A DNA stretch of 64,000 bases from Sphaerimonospora sp050942215 (GCF_050942215.1 NZ_CP192056.1:1178001-1242000); one strand, 5' to 3'. Numbered from the stretch's first letter, positions 14,976 to 23,500 are shown. Translations and numbers: made by a program. Notes: generated by a model not told the origin, from the sequence alone.

Positions 14976-16064
14976 ATGAATCCCTTCTCCGACTCGCGCC
15001 AGCCGAGTCAGACGTCCACGCGCGGCTGGCCACCGGTTTCGGTGATCATGCCGGTGCTCAACGAGGAACGGCACCTGCGCGAAGCCGTAAGGCAGGTCCT
15101 CGACCAGGACTACCAGGGCCCGCTGGAGGTCGTTCTCAGCATCGGCCCGTCGAAGGACCGCACGCAGGAGGTGGCCGACGCGATCGCCGCGGCGGACCCC
15201 CGCGTGATCGTCGTGCCCAACCCGACCGGCCGCACCCCCAACGCGCTGAACGCCGCGATCATCGCGTCCAGAAACCAGATCGTGGCCCGGGTCGACGGGC
15301 ACGCGATGCTGCCCCGTGACTATCTCCGCACGGCCGTGGAGACCCTGGAGACCACCGGGGCCGACAACGTCGGCGGCATCATGGCGGCCGAGGGCATCAC
15401 GCCGTTCGAGCAGGCCGTCGCGCGTGCGATGACCTCGAAGATCGGTGTGGGCAACGCGCGCTTCCACACGGGCGGGAAGGCCGGCCCCGCCGACACCGTC
15501 TATCTGGGCGTCTTCCGCCGTACCGCGCTCGACCGGGTCGGCGGCTACGACGAGCACTTCCAGCGCGCGCAGGACTGGGAGATGAACCACCGCATCCGGG
15601 AGACCGGCGGCCTGGTCTGGTTCCAGCCGCGCATGCGGGTCACCTACCGCCCGCGGCCCAACGTACGCGCGCTGGCCAAGCAGTACTTCCACTACGGCAG
15701 GTGGCGCCGGGTCGTCGCGCGCACCCACCAGGGAACGATCAACTTACGCTATCTCGCGCCGCCCATCGCGGTGGCGGCCATCGCGCTCGGCCTGGTCGTC
15801 TCGCCGTTCTTCTGGCCCGGGTTGTTGATCCCCGGCGGTTACGTCGCGGCGATCCTCGCCGGTTCTGTCGCCACCGGTCGCGGCCTGCCGGCGGGCGCGC
15901 TGGTACGGCTCCCGCTCGTGTACGCGACCATGCATCTGTCCTGGGGCACGGGCTTCCTGACCAGCCCGCCCAGCCTCAGCAAGAAACCGTCCGGCAGCAT
16001 GCGGGTCGGCAGGACGCGGCAGGAAGGCGAGCTGGTCGGCCTAGAGGACCTCTTTGAAGACTGA
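14976..16064 (+). CDS. Family 2 glycosyltransferase with C-terminal membrane segments
   Basis: The 362-aa product opens MNPFSDSRQPSQ and continues with the GT-A nucleotide-binding strand VSVIMPVLNEERHLREAV. IVARVDGHAML supplies the metal-binding DxD-like site, and GGYDEHFQRAQDWEMNHRIRE contains the acceptor-side acidic motif. Two to three hydrophobic segments follow (YLAPPIAVAAIALGLVVSPFFWP and later), so it is membrane-attached. An in-frame GTG at 14964, four bases after a TACAGT hexamer (14955-14960), could be a leaderless start; the ATG is retained. It is divergent from the LCP gene and overlaps the convergent Uma2-family gene by 24 bases. A role in making an LCP-attached glycan is inferred. 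Confidence 0.85.
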   Translation: MNPFSDSRQPSQTSTRGWPPVSVIMPVLNEERHLREAVRQVLDQDYQGPLEVVLSIGPSKDRTQEVADAIAAADPRVIVVPNPTGRTPNALNAAIIASRNQIVARVDGHAMLPRDYLRTAVETLETTGADNVGGIMAAEGITPFEQAVARAMTSKIGVGNARFHTGGKAGPADTVYLGVFRRTALDRVGGYDEHFQRAQDWEMNHRIRETGGLVWFQPRMRVTYRPRPNVRALAKQYFHYGRWRRVVARTHQGTINLRYLAPPIAVAAIALGLVVSPFFWPGLLIPGGYVAAILAGSVATGRGLPAGALVRLPLVYATMHLSWGTGFLTSPPSLSKKPSGSMRVGRTRQEGELVGLEDLFED

Positions 16065-16727
16065 GGTGTCCAGGGTGAGGTCGATCGGGTCGGGAATGTA
16101 GATCTCCCGCCCGAACGTCACCGTGGAGATCACCTGATAGCGCCCCTCCTTGGGGTCGCTGAAGACGGTCACCGTCCCCGACTCGGCGAGCGGGTCGACG
16201 AGAAGCATGACGGGGACGCAGCCGCCCGCGTAGATATCGGGCTTCAGCTCACGGTCGTCGTGGGCGCTGCCCGGGGAGACGATCTCGGCGACCAGCTTCA
16301 GGCCGGACGACAGAAGTTCCCGGCCGCCCCATCGAGGGCAGCTCATGGGGGCGAGCACGAAGTCGGGCTCGAGAGGCTCGCGCGTGCCGTCGATGCACAC
16401 GTCGACGTTGCCGGCGAAGGCTTCCCACTCGCGCTCGTCGAGGATCGGAATGAACAGACGGAACAGCCGCATCGCGGCCCTGCCGTGTTCGGGGGTGCCC
16501 ACGGGGCTCACTATCAGTCTCCCATCGATGATTTCGGTCCGGAGGCCCGGAAGGTGGGGCAGCGCGTCGAACAGTTCGCGGGGAGTGCCGGGCAGCGGTT
16601 GCTCAGGACCGGGCTCCAGGGTGGGCCGATGCGCCGACGCCGGCCCGTCTTCCGGCGCTGGGCCGTGCGCGTGCTCGGTGCCGCGTACAGGTGCGCGGCC
16701 GTGCGGCTTGCGTGACGTGGCGACCAT
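16041..16727 (-). CDS. Uma2-family (DUF820) restriction-endonuclease-like protein
   Basis: ATG at 16727 (AAGGG about 12 bases upstream) is preferred over the open-frame start at 16787. After a Pro/His-rich 45-residue leader the product shows the Uma2/DUF820 pattern: FDALPHLPGLRTEIIDGRLIVSP, then EPLEPDFVLAP, then LKLVAEIVSPGSAHDDRELKPDIYAGGCVPVMLLVDPL. The D in PDFVLAP, the E of VAEIVSP and the K of ELKPDIY correspond to PD-(D/E)XK nuclease positions. These proteins are very abundant in actinomycetes and their role is unknown. The convergent 24-base overlap with the GT2 is unusual and could produce antisense transcript ends. Confidence 0.85.
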   Translation of the reverse strand: MVATSRKPHGRAPVRGTEHAHGPAPEDGPASAHRPTLEPGPEQPLPGTPRELFDALPHLPGLRTEIIDGRLIVSPVGTPEHGRAAMRLFRLFIPILDEREWEAFAGNVDVCIDGTREPLEPDFVLAPMSCPRWGGRELLSSGLKLVAEIVSPGSAHDDRELKPDIYAGGCVPVMLLVDPLAESGTVTVFSDPKEGRYQVISTVTFGREIYIPDPIDLTLDTSVFKEVL

Positions 16728-16935
16728 CGTTCGCACATCCCTTCGTATCCAAGTCGATACGCTCCGTAGATGACGCGAGTATCGCACTCATCCCTGACAG
16801 GCGCATTTCCCTGTGGATAAGTGCCCTCGCCGGCGGCCCCATAGCCCGGGCCCGGGGCGGTTGTGATCGCTTCTTCGAGGCGCCTACCCCCGGAGCACCG
16901 GCTCGATCACGGTGTTCACCGACGGGCAGAGCGGC

Positions 16936-18348
16936 TCAGGCGTGTGCCTGCCGTACGTCCACGACCTGCCCGGTGAGACGGGACAGGAGGACGTCGAGGC
17001 TGGTCCTCGCGACGGCCTCGGCCGGCGGCGGCGCGGTGGCGGGTTCGGCACCGGAGGCGCTCGGATGCGCCGGCGTGGCGGCCGGCTCCGGGTCGAGGCA
17101 GTTGACCCGCACCCCGTGGCCGGCCCACTCGCCGGCCAGCTCCTCGGTGAGGCTCACGACGGCGGCCTTCGCCGAGGAGCGCAGACCGCGGGCGGCCGGG
17201 CCGTACGCGCGGGGCGAGGGGATGTGCAGCAGCAGATGGCCGCCGCTTTCCGCCAGGTAATCGAACGCCGCGCCGGCGACGTTGACCGGCCCGAGGTAGG
17301 CGGCCCCGGCCGTCTCCGCTGTGACGTGCGGATCCGCCTCGGCCGGCCCGCCCGGGTGCGGCATGGCCGCGGCGTTGACGACGTAGTCGATGCGCCCGGT
17401 CTCGCCGTACACGCGGGCGAGGGCGTCGGCCACGGCGGCGGGGTCCTCGACCCGTACGCCGTCCTGGGTGCGTGGGAACGAGCGGACGGCCGCGCCGTAC
17501 CCCTTGGCGAGCTCCACGAGCTCGGCGCCGACGCCGCCGTCGCCGCCGCAGAAGACGACCAGCGTGCGCCCGGACAGGCCGTCGCGGCAGGCGTCGCCGG
17601 CGAGCGCCGGGACGGTGCCCCCGGCCAGCCGGGAGAGCCCTTCGGCGATGAAGACGTCGACCGGATGGGTGACCTTCATGTTGCGCTCGTCGCCCGGCAC
17701 GATGTGGATCGGCACGTCGGGCAGGTAACGCAGCACCACGCCGCAGTCGTCGGTCGCCGGCCGCTCGTCGAAGGCCGGATCGGCGAACGCCCGCTCGTAC
17801 GCCGCGCGGATGACCGACAGCCGGAAGCACTGGGGGGTCTGCACGCGCCGCATCGCCGAGCGGTCGGGAATGTCGCGGACGATCTCCCCCCGCGGCCCGG
17901 GGGAGGCGACCACGAGCGTGTCCGCGGACGGGATCGCCACCTCGACGGCCTCGTGCCGTTCCAGCGCTGCCACGCACTCGCTGATGATCCGCGGCGCGAT
18001 CAGCGGCCGGGCCGCGTCGTGCAGCAGCACATCGCACTCGTCGTCGCCGAGCGCGCGCAGGGCCAGCCAGGTCGACTCGGTACGGCTCGCGCCGCCCTCG
18101 ATGACCTTGGTCACCTTGCGGTAGCCGTTCCGGCGCACCAGTTCCTCGGCGACGTCGACGAAACCGGGGGCCATCAGCACGACGACCTCGTCGATCTCCG
18201 GATGGCCGTCGAACGCGCCGACGGTGTGCTCCAGGATCGTCCTGCCGGAGATTTTCAGCAGCTGCTTGGGGACGCCGAGACCGATCCGCCGGCCGACGCC
18301 GCCGGCCAGCACCACCGCGACCCTGCGCAGACGCGATTCCGCGATCAT
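16936..18348 (-). CDS. IspD-like cytidylyltransferase fused to an SDR domain (CDP-ribitol-synthase-like)
   Basis: The ATG at 18348 follows GGAGG with five to six bases spacing; the 23 upstream codons are discarded. Residues 1-230 form an IspD/TarI-type nucleotidyltransferase: VAVVLAGGVGRRIGLGVPKQLL (CTP loop), LLHDAARPLI, and TDDCGVVLRYLPDVPIHIV. Residues 255-470 form a short-chain dehydrogenase: LVVFCGGDGGVGAEL (nucleotide loop), IDYVVNAAAMPHPG, and HGVRVNCLDPEPAATP. The fusion matches Haemophilus Bcs1, which reduces ribulose-5-phosphate and makes CDP-ribitol. However, the SDR catalytic Tyr appears replaced (RGLRSSAKAAVV where Y-S/A-x-x-K is expected), so reductase activity is doubtful. It is divergent from a CDP-alcohol phosphotransferase, consistent with supplying a CDP-polyol. 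Confidence 0.82.
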   Translation of the reverse strand: MIAESRLRRVAVVLAGGVGRRIGLGVPKQLLKISGRTILEHTVGAFDGHPEIDEVVVLMAPGFVDVAEELVRRNGYRKVTKVIEGGASRTESTWLALRALGDDECDVLLHDAARPLIAPRIISECVAALERHEAVEVAIPSADTLVVASPGPRGEIVRDIPDRSAMRRVQTPQCFRLSVIRAAYERAFADPAFDERPATDDCGVVLRYLPDVPIHIVPGDERNMKVTHPVDVFIAEGLSRLAGGTVPALAGDACRDGLSGRTLVVFCGGDGGVGAELVELAKGYGAAVRSFPRTQDGVRVEDPAAVADALARVYGETGRIDYVVNAAAMPHPGGPAEADPHVTAETAGAAYLGPVNVAGAAFDYLAESGGHLLLHIPSPRAYGPAARGLRSSAKAAVVSLTEELAGEWAGHGVRVNCLDPEPAATPAHPSASGAEPATAPPPAEAVARTSLDVLLSRLTGQVVDVRQAHA

Positions 18349-18399
18349 GTTCTCCTCCCCGCACCAGACGATACCGGGGCACGAAGCACGGAAAGGTGA

Positions 18400-18428
18400 T
18401 TGCCACCAAGTGATCACTCGGTTACGTT
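18400..18428 (+). promoter_or_regulatory. Candidate sigma-70-type promoter for the CDP-alcohol phosphotransferase operon
   Basis: TTGCCA (18400-18405) and TACGTT (18423-18428) are separated by 17 bases, giving a start near 18435, about 30 bases before the ATG at 18465. The spacer contains the palindrome AGTGATCACT, and TCGGTTAC is repeated shortly downstream; both could be regulatory sites. Confidence 0.45.
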
Positions 18429-18464
18429 GCGAGGTGAGTGTTCGGTTACCGAGGTGAGTTCGGA

Positions 18465-20018
18465 ATGTCGATACGGGCCGACCCGGGTAGATCCGCCGGC
18501 ATGGCGCCGGGCATGACGCGGGGTGGTGACACCGTGGCGGTGGTCCTGGCGACCACTCCGGCGGCCGATCTGCCCTGCCCCGACGGCACCAGCGTACTGG
18601 AGCGGCTCACCCGCCAGCTCGTCACGCTGCCGGTCCGGGACGTACACGTCGTGGCTAGGCCGGACGGCGTCCACCCGGGTGCTGCCAGGCCGTACGAAGC
18701 CGGGACGTGCAGACTGCCCGACACCACGAGCGACGGGCTGGCCGAGGACCTGCGGCTCGTCGCCAAGACGGCCAGGACGGCCACGTCGCCGCTGGTCGTG
18801 CTCGCGGCCGACGTCGTCGCGCACACCGAGGCCCTGGCCACGCTGCTGGCGGATCCCGACCGGCCCACCGGGGCGATCGTCGGGCCCATGGCCGGACCGG
18901 GCGGGCGGGCCCCGCTGCACCCGCCCGTACGGACGGCGTCCGGCCGTGTCGTCGCGGCGGGCAACTCCTTCCACGAGGTCGAGCGGGCCGACGGCGCCTT
19001 CCGCGGTGTGCTGCAGGTGGGCGAGGCGCACCTGACGAGCCTCGCCGAGGTGGCCGAGGAGCTGGGCGATCTGGCGGAGCGCGGGCTTCTCGGCCGGGCG
19101 GGCGACGCCGAGGTGCCCGACCTGCTGCTGACCGGGCTCGTACGGACCGGGGTGCCCGTCCGATCCGTCGCGATCGGCGCGCTGCGCTGCGAGCGGGTGG
19201 CCGACCGCGCCGCGGCGGAGGAGGCCATCGGCGGGCTCGCCGAGGTCGACGAGTCCCGGGTGCGGCTCGACGCGGCCATCAAGACCGGCGACGGCTTCTT
19301 CACGACGTTCTTCGTCAGCTCGTGGTCCCGTCATGTCGTACGGCTCGCCGCCCTGCTCGGGCTCACGCCCAACGCCGTCACCGGCATCTCGGTGGGACTG
19401 GCGCTCATCGCGGCGATCTGGTTCTCCGACGGGAACCGGACGGGGCTGGTGGTCGGGGCCGTCGCCCTGTATCTGTCGTTCGTCCTCGACTGCGTCGACG
19501 GGCAGCTCGCCCGCTACACGCGAAGGTTCTCCGCGCACGGCGGCTGGCTCGACGGGATCTGCGACCGGCTGAAGGAGTACGCGGTGTTCGTCGGGCTGGC
19601 CTTCGGCTATCAGGCGCAGTCGGGCGAGTCCGGCGGCGTGTGGCCGCTCGCGGTGGCCGCGGTGATCCTCCAGGTGGTCCGGCACATGGTCGACTTCTCC
19701 TACGCCGGGTCGCTGACCGACTCCGGCGCCGTCGCCGGGCCGCGCCGCCCTCTGACGGAGAGGGCGGAGACCGATCAGGAGGCGGGGCCTCAGGCCGGCC
19801 CGCCGGTCGCGTCGTCCCGGCCCGGCGGCGACGGGCCGTCAGGCAGGGCGTACTGGCTCAGGAAGATCATCGTACTGCCGATCGGGGAGCGGGTGGCGCT
19901 GATCGCGATCACGGCCGCGCTGTTCGACGCGCGGGTGACGTTCCTGGCGCTCCTCGGCTGGGGCGTGGTCGCGCTGGCCTACATGTCGGCCGGCCGGATC
20001 GTGAGGTCGTTCCCATGA
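18465..20018 (+). CDS. CDP-alcohol phosphotransferase with degenerate N-terminal nucleotidyltransferase domain
   Basis: The ATG at 18465 has GAGGTGA seven bases upstream. The C-terminal half contains the complete CDP-alcohol phosphotransferase motif (DCVDGQLARYTRRF followed by HGGWLDGICDRLKEY, i.e. D-x2-D-G-x2-A-R-x8-G-x3-D-x3-D) and about six membrane helices. The N-terminal ~250 residues resemble a nucleotidyltransferase fold (TVAVVLATTPAADLP..., LVVLAADVVAHTEAL) but lack the GxGxR nucleotide loop. This layout recalls the IPCT-DIPPS bifunctional enzymes of di-inositol-phosphate synthesis, with the first domain inactive. It would transfer a phospho-alcohol from a CDP-alcohol to an acceptor in the membrane. 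It heads an apparent operon running to 23.5 kb. Confidence 0.82.
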   Translation: MSIRADPGRSAGMAPGMTRGGDTVAVVLATTPAADLPCPDGTSVLERLTRQLVTLPVRDVHVVARPDGVHPGAARPYEAGTCRLPDTTSDGLAEDLRLVAKTARTATSPLVVLAADVVAHTEALATLLADPDRPTGAIVGPMAGPGGRAPLHPPVRTASGRVVAAGNSFHEVERADGAFRGVLQVGEAHLTSLAEVAEELGDLAERGLLGRAGDAEVPDLLLTGLVRTGVPVRSVAIGALRCERVADRAAAEEAIGGLAEVDESRVRLDAAIKTGDGFFTTFFVSSWSRHVVRLAALLGLTPNAVTGISVGLALIAAIWFSDGNRTGLVVGAVALYLSFVLDCVDGQLARYTRRFSAHGGWLDGICDRLKEYAVFVGLAFGYQAQSGESGGVWPLAVAAVILQVVRHMVDFSYAGSLTDSGAVAGPRRPLTERAETDQEAGPQAGPPVASSRPGGDGPSGRAYWLRKIIVLPIGERVALIAITAALFDARVTFLALLGWGVVALAYMSAGRIVRSFP

Positions 20019-20107
20019 CGACCGGCACGGTCACGACGGTGGGCCAGGACACGGCGATCGGCGCGGCCACGACAGCGGGGCCGGTCATCCAGGGGGAGCG
20101 AGCATGA
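20015..20107 (+). CDS. Possible 30-aa coupling ORF between two membrane genes
   Basis: An ATG at 20015 overlaps the stop of the preceding gene (ATGA) and its own stop overlaps the next ATG (ATGA at 20104). The 30-residue product is Thr/Val/Gly-rich (MTTGTVTTVGQDTAIG...). Its arrangement suggests translational coupling rather than a functional peptide. It could equally be a chance frame. Confidence 0.28.
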   Translation: MTTGTVTTVGQDTAIGAATTAGPVIQGERA

Positions 20108-20775
20108 CGACCACGCCGTCCACGGCAGCCGCGGACATCACGCCGGCGCCACCCCGCGCCGTCGTGACCTACCGCGACGACGGTCCGCTGGCCAAGGCCA
20201 TGGGCCTGCTGCTCTCCGGCCAGATCCCGCCGCTCCCACCGGTGATCGCGGGGGCCTTCGTGATGGGCGCCCTGCTGCTCGCGGGGACGGCGGGCCGGGG
20301 TGATCTCGCGATGTTCGCTCCGGCGGTGCTCCTGCTGCTGGCGGGGTCCGGCGCGGCGCACGATCACGACGGCAGGCTCGACTGGCTGGTGCCGCCGATC
20401 CTGCGGCTCACGGAGTACGGATTCGTCGCGTTCGTCGGTTTCGGCCGGTCGGTGCCGCCGGTGCTGATTTTCGCACTGCTCGGGGCGCTGGCCTTTCACC
20501 ACTACGACGTCGTCTACCGGGTGCGGCAGCGCGTCCAGCCACCCTCGTGGCTGGCCGCCGTCGGGCTGGGCTGGGACGGCCGGCTGCTCGTCATCGGCGT
20601 GGCGGGCCTGCTCGACGCTGCGACCATGGTGTTCGTGCTGCTGGCGGGATATCTGTGGGGCGTGTTCGGCTGGGAGAGCGTCACCTGCTGGGGCGCCGTG
20701 CCGGGAGGCGCCCCGTCGCCGCGGGAGGGCCCTGCTGAGGCCGTTCCCGCGGCCGGACAGGGGAGCCGAGATTGA
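20104..20775 (+). CDS. DUF5941-like integral membrane protein
   Basis: AGGGGGAG precedes the ATG. The 223-aa product has a short soluble start with VVTYRDDGPLAKAMGLLLSGQIPPLPP, then five to six hydrophobic helices (VIAGAFVMGALLLAG; FAPAVLLLLAGSGAA; LTEYGFVAFVGFG; VLIFALLGALAFHHYDVVYRVRQ; GRLLVIGVAGLLDAATMVFVLLAGYLWGVF). The HDHDGRLDWLVPPILRLTEYG and HHYDVVYR segments are the conserved-looking polar positions. I recall DUF5941 occurring next to or fused with CDP-alcohol phosphotransferases in actinomycetes, which matches this position. Function unknown; an accessory role in the same lipid or polymer pathway is inferred. Confidence 0.7.
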   Translation: MTTTPSTAAADITPAPPRAVVTYRDDGPLAKAMGLLLSGQIPPLPPVIAGAFVMGALLLAGTAGRGDLAMFAPAVLLLLAGSGAAHDHDGRLDWLVPPILRLTEYGFVAFVGFGRSVPPVLIFALLGALAFHHYDVVYRVRQRVQPPSWLAAVGLGWDGRLLVIGVAGLLDAATMVFVLLAGYLWGVFGWESVTCWGAVPGGAPSPREGPAEAVPAAGQGSRD

Positions 20776-20866
20776 CGGTATGACCGGGTGATTGCCCACA
20801 CCGGACCAAAAGCCAACTAACCTTTGGGGTTACTGCCTCACGCTCGACCTCAAGGAGTGCGCGAAA

Positions 20867-21601
20867 TTGCTCGGAATGGTGCTGGCCGCCGGGGCCGGAC
20901 GCCGCCTGCGGCCGTACACCGACACACTGCCCAAGGCGCTGGTGCCGGTCGACGGCGAGACCACGATCCTCGACATCGCCCTGCGTAACCTCGCGGCGGT
21001 GGGCCTCCGTGACGTCGTCGTGATCGTCGGCTATCAGGGTCAGGTGGTGCGCGACCGCCAGGCCGATCTGGAGAGCCGTCACGGCGTCACGCTGACGCTG
21101 GTCCACAACGACAAGGCCGAGGAGTGGAACAACGCCTACTCCCTGTGGTGCGCCCGCGACTACTTCGCCCAGGGTGCGCTGCTGGTCAACGGCGACACCG
21201 TGCACCCCGTGTCGGTGGAGCGTACTCTGCTGTCGGCCGGAGAGGACGGCTCCGACATCCTGCTCGCGGTGGACGACGTGAAGCCGCTCGCCGACGAGGA
21301 GATGAAGGTCACCCTCCAGGACGGCCGGCTCAAGAGGATCACCAAGCTGATGGATCCCGCCGAGGCGTACGGCGAGTACATCGGCGCGACGCTGATCCGG
21401 CCGGGGGCCGCTGAGCGGCTGGCCGACGCGTTGCGGGCGACCTTCGAGCGTGACCCCCAGCTCTACTACGAGGACGGCTATCAGGAGATGGTCGACCGAG
21501 GTGAGAAGATCACGGTGGCGCCTATCGGCAAGGTCGAGTGGGTCGAGGTGGACAACCACGACGACTTGGCCAAGGCCCGTGAGATCGCATGGCGATACTG
21601 A
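20867..21601 (+). CDS. Sugar- or polyol-phosphate nucleotidyltransferase
   Basis: A TTG at 20867 with AAGGAG nine bases upstream gives MLGMVLAAGAGRRLRPYTDTLPKALVPV, placing the nucleotide loop at the very N-terminus as in the family. Further motifs are GYQGQVVRD, LVHNDKAEEWNNAYSLWCA, ALLVNGDTVHPVSV (metal-binding D) and EVDNHDDLAKAREI near the end. The length (244 aa) and the NNAYSLWCAR segment resemble LicC/choline-phosphate and inositol-phosphate cytidylyltransferases more than glucose-type enzymes. It probably activates an alcohol phosphate as CDP- or NDP-derivative for the two CDP-alcohol phosphotransferases. The natural substrate could be the glycerol-1-phosphate made by the next gene (inference). 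Confidence 0.82.
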   Translation: MLGMVLAAGAGRRLRPYTDTLPKALVPVDGETTILDIALRNLAAVGLRDVVVIVGYQGQVVRDRQADLESRHGVTLTLVHNDKAEEWNNAYSLWCARDYFAQGALLVNGDTVHPVSVERTLLSAGEDGSDILLAVDDVKPLADEEMKVTLQDGRLKRITKLMDPAEAYGEYIGATLIRPGAAERLADALRATFERDPQLYYEDGYQEMVDRGEKITVAPIGKVEWVEVDNHDDLAKAREIAWRY

Positions 21602-21705
21602 TCCTCACGGGTCTCCGGGAGTCCGGGCGAGGCGCTCTGCACAGCCCTTCCGCGGACAACCCCTCCGGCCGCCCGCGGTCCCTTACCGTCGCCTGAGGAG
21701 TTCTG

Positions 21706-22764
21706 ATGCCGATATTGGCAAGGATGCTTCCCGCCCCCCTCACGATGGAGGTACGGCGGGGCGCGATCGCGCAGCTCGGCTCGTTGCTGGCCGACAGCCG
21801 AGTGGCCTCCTCCGGCCAGGTGGCGGTCGCGGTCGGCCCGAACCAGGGTGACCGGATCGCCGCGATCATCGCACCTTCGCTCGGCGACGCCAAGGTCTTC
21901 CGCGTCGCCGCTGGAACGGTCGATGCGGCCATCGCGCTCGGCGGCGACCTGCGCAAGGGCGCCTTCGAGGCGGTCATCGGGATCGGCGGCGGCAAGACGA
22001 TCGACACCACGAAGTACGCCGCGTCGCTGGCGGGGATTCCGATGGTCGCGGTGGCCACCAACCTCTCCCACGACGGCATCTGCTCGCCGGTGGCCTCCCT
22101 CGTGCACGACGGGGGCAAGCCCTCGTTCGGCGTGCCGATGCCATTAGCGATCATGGTGGACCTCGACTTCGTCCACGACGCCCCGCCCCCGCTCGTACGC
22201 GCCGGAGTCGGCGACGTGCTCGCCAACCTGTCCGCCATCGAGGACTGGCAGCTCAGCAGGGTCGAGCGCGGCGAGCCCATCGACGGCGTGGCGATCTCCA
22301 TGGCCCGCACGGCGGCCGAGGCCGTGCTCGGCCGGTCCGACTCCGTCGAGTCCGACGCGTTCCTGACCGTACTGGCCGAGGCGTTGATCCTCTCGGGCAT
22401 GTCGATGGTCATCGCCGGGTCGAGTCGGCCGGCCAGCGGTGGCGACCATGAGATCATGCATGCCGTGGACCAGCTCTTCCCAAGGACCGCCAACCACGGC
22501 GAACTGGCCGGGATCGGCACGGCTTTCTGCTTCTTCCTCCGCGAGGACGCCCACCGGCTCGGCCAGGTGACCGGCTGCCTGCGGCAGCACGGGCTGCCCG
22601 TCACCCCCGGTGAGGTCGGCCTGTCGAACGAACAGTTCACCGAGGCCGTCATGCTGGCCCCCAACACCAGGCCCGGCCGTTACACCATCCTCGAGCACCT
22701 CCGCCTGACGGAGGACGAGGTCAGGGCGAAAGTTGAGGACTATGTCCGCGCCGTCGGTCGCTGA
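21706..22764 (+). CDS. Glycerol-1-phosphate dehydrogenase family protein
   Basis: GAGGAG lies five bases before the ATG. The 352-aa product belongs to the iron-containing alcohol dehydrogenase superfamily, G1PDH/AraM branch: IGIGGGKTIDTTKYAA (92-107, dinucleotide loop), ATNLSHDGICSPVASL (117-132), and metal ligands likely D170 (GVGDVLANLSAIEDW), H248 (SSRPASGGDHEIMHAVD) and H264 (ANHGELAGIGTAF). The SRPASG-(x)-(E/D)H motif is typical of G1PDH rather than glycerol dehydrogenase. The enzyme reduces dihydroxyacetone phosphate to sn-glycerol-1-phosphate, the archaeal-type stereoisomer. It overlaps the next gene by 23 bases. In this locus it may supply a glycerol-1-phosphate unit for a polar lipid or wall polymer. 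Confidence 0.85.
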   Translation: MPILARMLPAPLTMEVRRGAIAQLGSLLADSRVASSGQVAVAVGPNQGDRIAAIIAPSLGDAKVFRVAAGTVDAAIALGGDLRKGAFEAVIGIGGGKTIDTTKYAASLAGIPMVAVATNLSHDGICSPVASLVHDGGKPSFGVPMPLAIMVDLDFVHDAPPPLVRAGVGDVLANLSAIEDWQLSRVERGEPIDGVAISMARTAAEAVLGRSDSVESDAFLTVLAEALILSGMSMVIAGSSRPASGGDHEIMHAVDQLFPRTANHGELAGIGTAFCFFLREDAHRLGQVTGCLRQHGLPVTPGEVGLSNEQFTEAVMLAPNTRPGRYTILEHLRLTEDEVRAKVEDYVRAVGR

Positions 22765-23500
22765 GCTTCGCGCGGTCGCCCAGCCGCAGACCACCATGGA
22801 CCGCCGCAGCGGCGAGCACTGGGCCGGGCTGCTGTACATGCGGCGGCTGTCCATATACGCCACCTGGCTGCTGGCCAAGACGCCGATCACGCCCAACCAG
22901 GTGACCGGCCTGATGATCCTCAGCGGGGTGGCGGCGGGAGCCGTACTGGCCCTGCCAGGGATCGCGGCCGCGGTGGGCGCCGCGCTGCTGATCCAGCTCT
23001 ACCTGCTGCTCGACTGCTCGGACGGCGAGCTGGCCCGCTGGACCGGCCGTACGTCGATCACCGGGGTCTACCTCGACCGGGTGGGGCACTACTTCGCCGA
23101 GGCGGCGCTGCTCATCGGCCTGGGCTTCCGGGCCTCGCAGACGGTGCCGGACTGGTACACCGTGCTCGGCTTCGCCGCCGCGCTGGGCGCGATCCTGATC
23201 AAATCGGAGACCGATCTGGTGGACGTGGCCCGCGCCAGGTCCGGGCTGGTCGCCGCCACGGAGACGCAGGCGGGGGAGTTCACCTCCAGCAGGCTCGGCC
23301 TCGCCCGCAGGATCGTCGGGGCCACCCGGTTCCACCGGTTGATCCAGGCGGTCGAGCTGTCGTTCATCGTCGTGATCGCGGCCGTGCTCGACCTGTGGTT
23401 CCCCGCCACCCGGGTGCTGGTCGTCGCCTGCGCGGTCGTCGCGGTGATCCAGCTCGTGCTGCACCTGGTGAGCATCCTCGCGTCCCGGCGGCTTTCATGA
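22742..23500 (+). CDS. CDP-alcohol phosphotransferase with variant catalytic motif
   Basis: The ATG at 22742 overlaps the dehydrogenase gene; an in-frame TTG at 22733 is an alternative. The 252-aa protein has the motif DCSDGELARWTGRTSITGVY followed by LDRVGHYFAE: the first three acidic positions are intact, but the fourth (catalytic base in characterised members) is His instead of Asp. Five to six membrane helices surround it (WLLAKTPITPNQVTGLMIL, AAAVGAALLIQLYLLL, FIVVIAAVLDLWF, ACAVVAVIQLVLHLVSILA). It should transfer a phospho-alcohol from a CDP-alcohol. The operon position after NTase and G1PDH suggests use of their product. The altered residue either marks a distinct subfamily or an inactive one. 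Confidence 0.82.
   Translation: MSAPSVAELRAVAQPQTTMDRRSGEHWAGLLYMRRLSIYATWLLAKTPITPNQVTGLMILSGVAAGAVLALPGIAAAVGAALLIQLYLLLDCSDGELARWTGRTSITGVYLDRVGHYFAEAALLIGLGFRASQTVPDWYTVLGFAAALGAILIKSETDLVDVARARSGLVAATETQAGEFTSSRLGLARRIVGATRFHRLIQAVELSFIVVIAAVLDLWFPATRVLVVACAVVAVIQLVLHLVSILASRRLS

Noticed and set aside
14922..15728. N-terminal extension of the LCP gene to 15728
   Set aside because: It runs antisense to the GT2 gene and has no LCP-like features; a good ribosome site precedes 14921.
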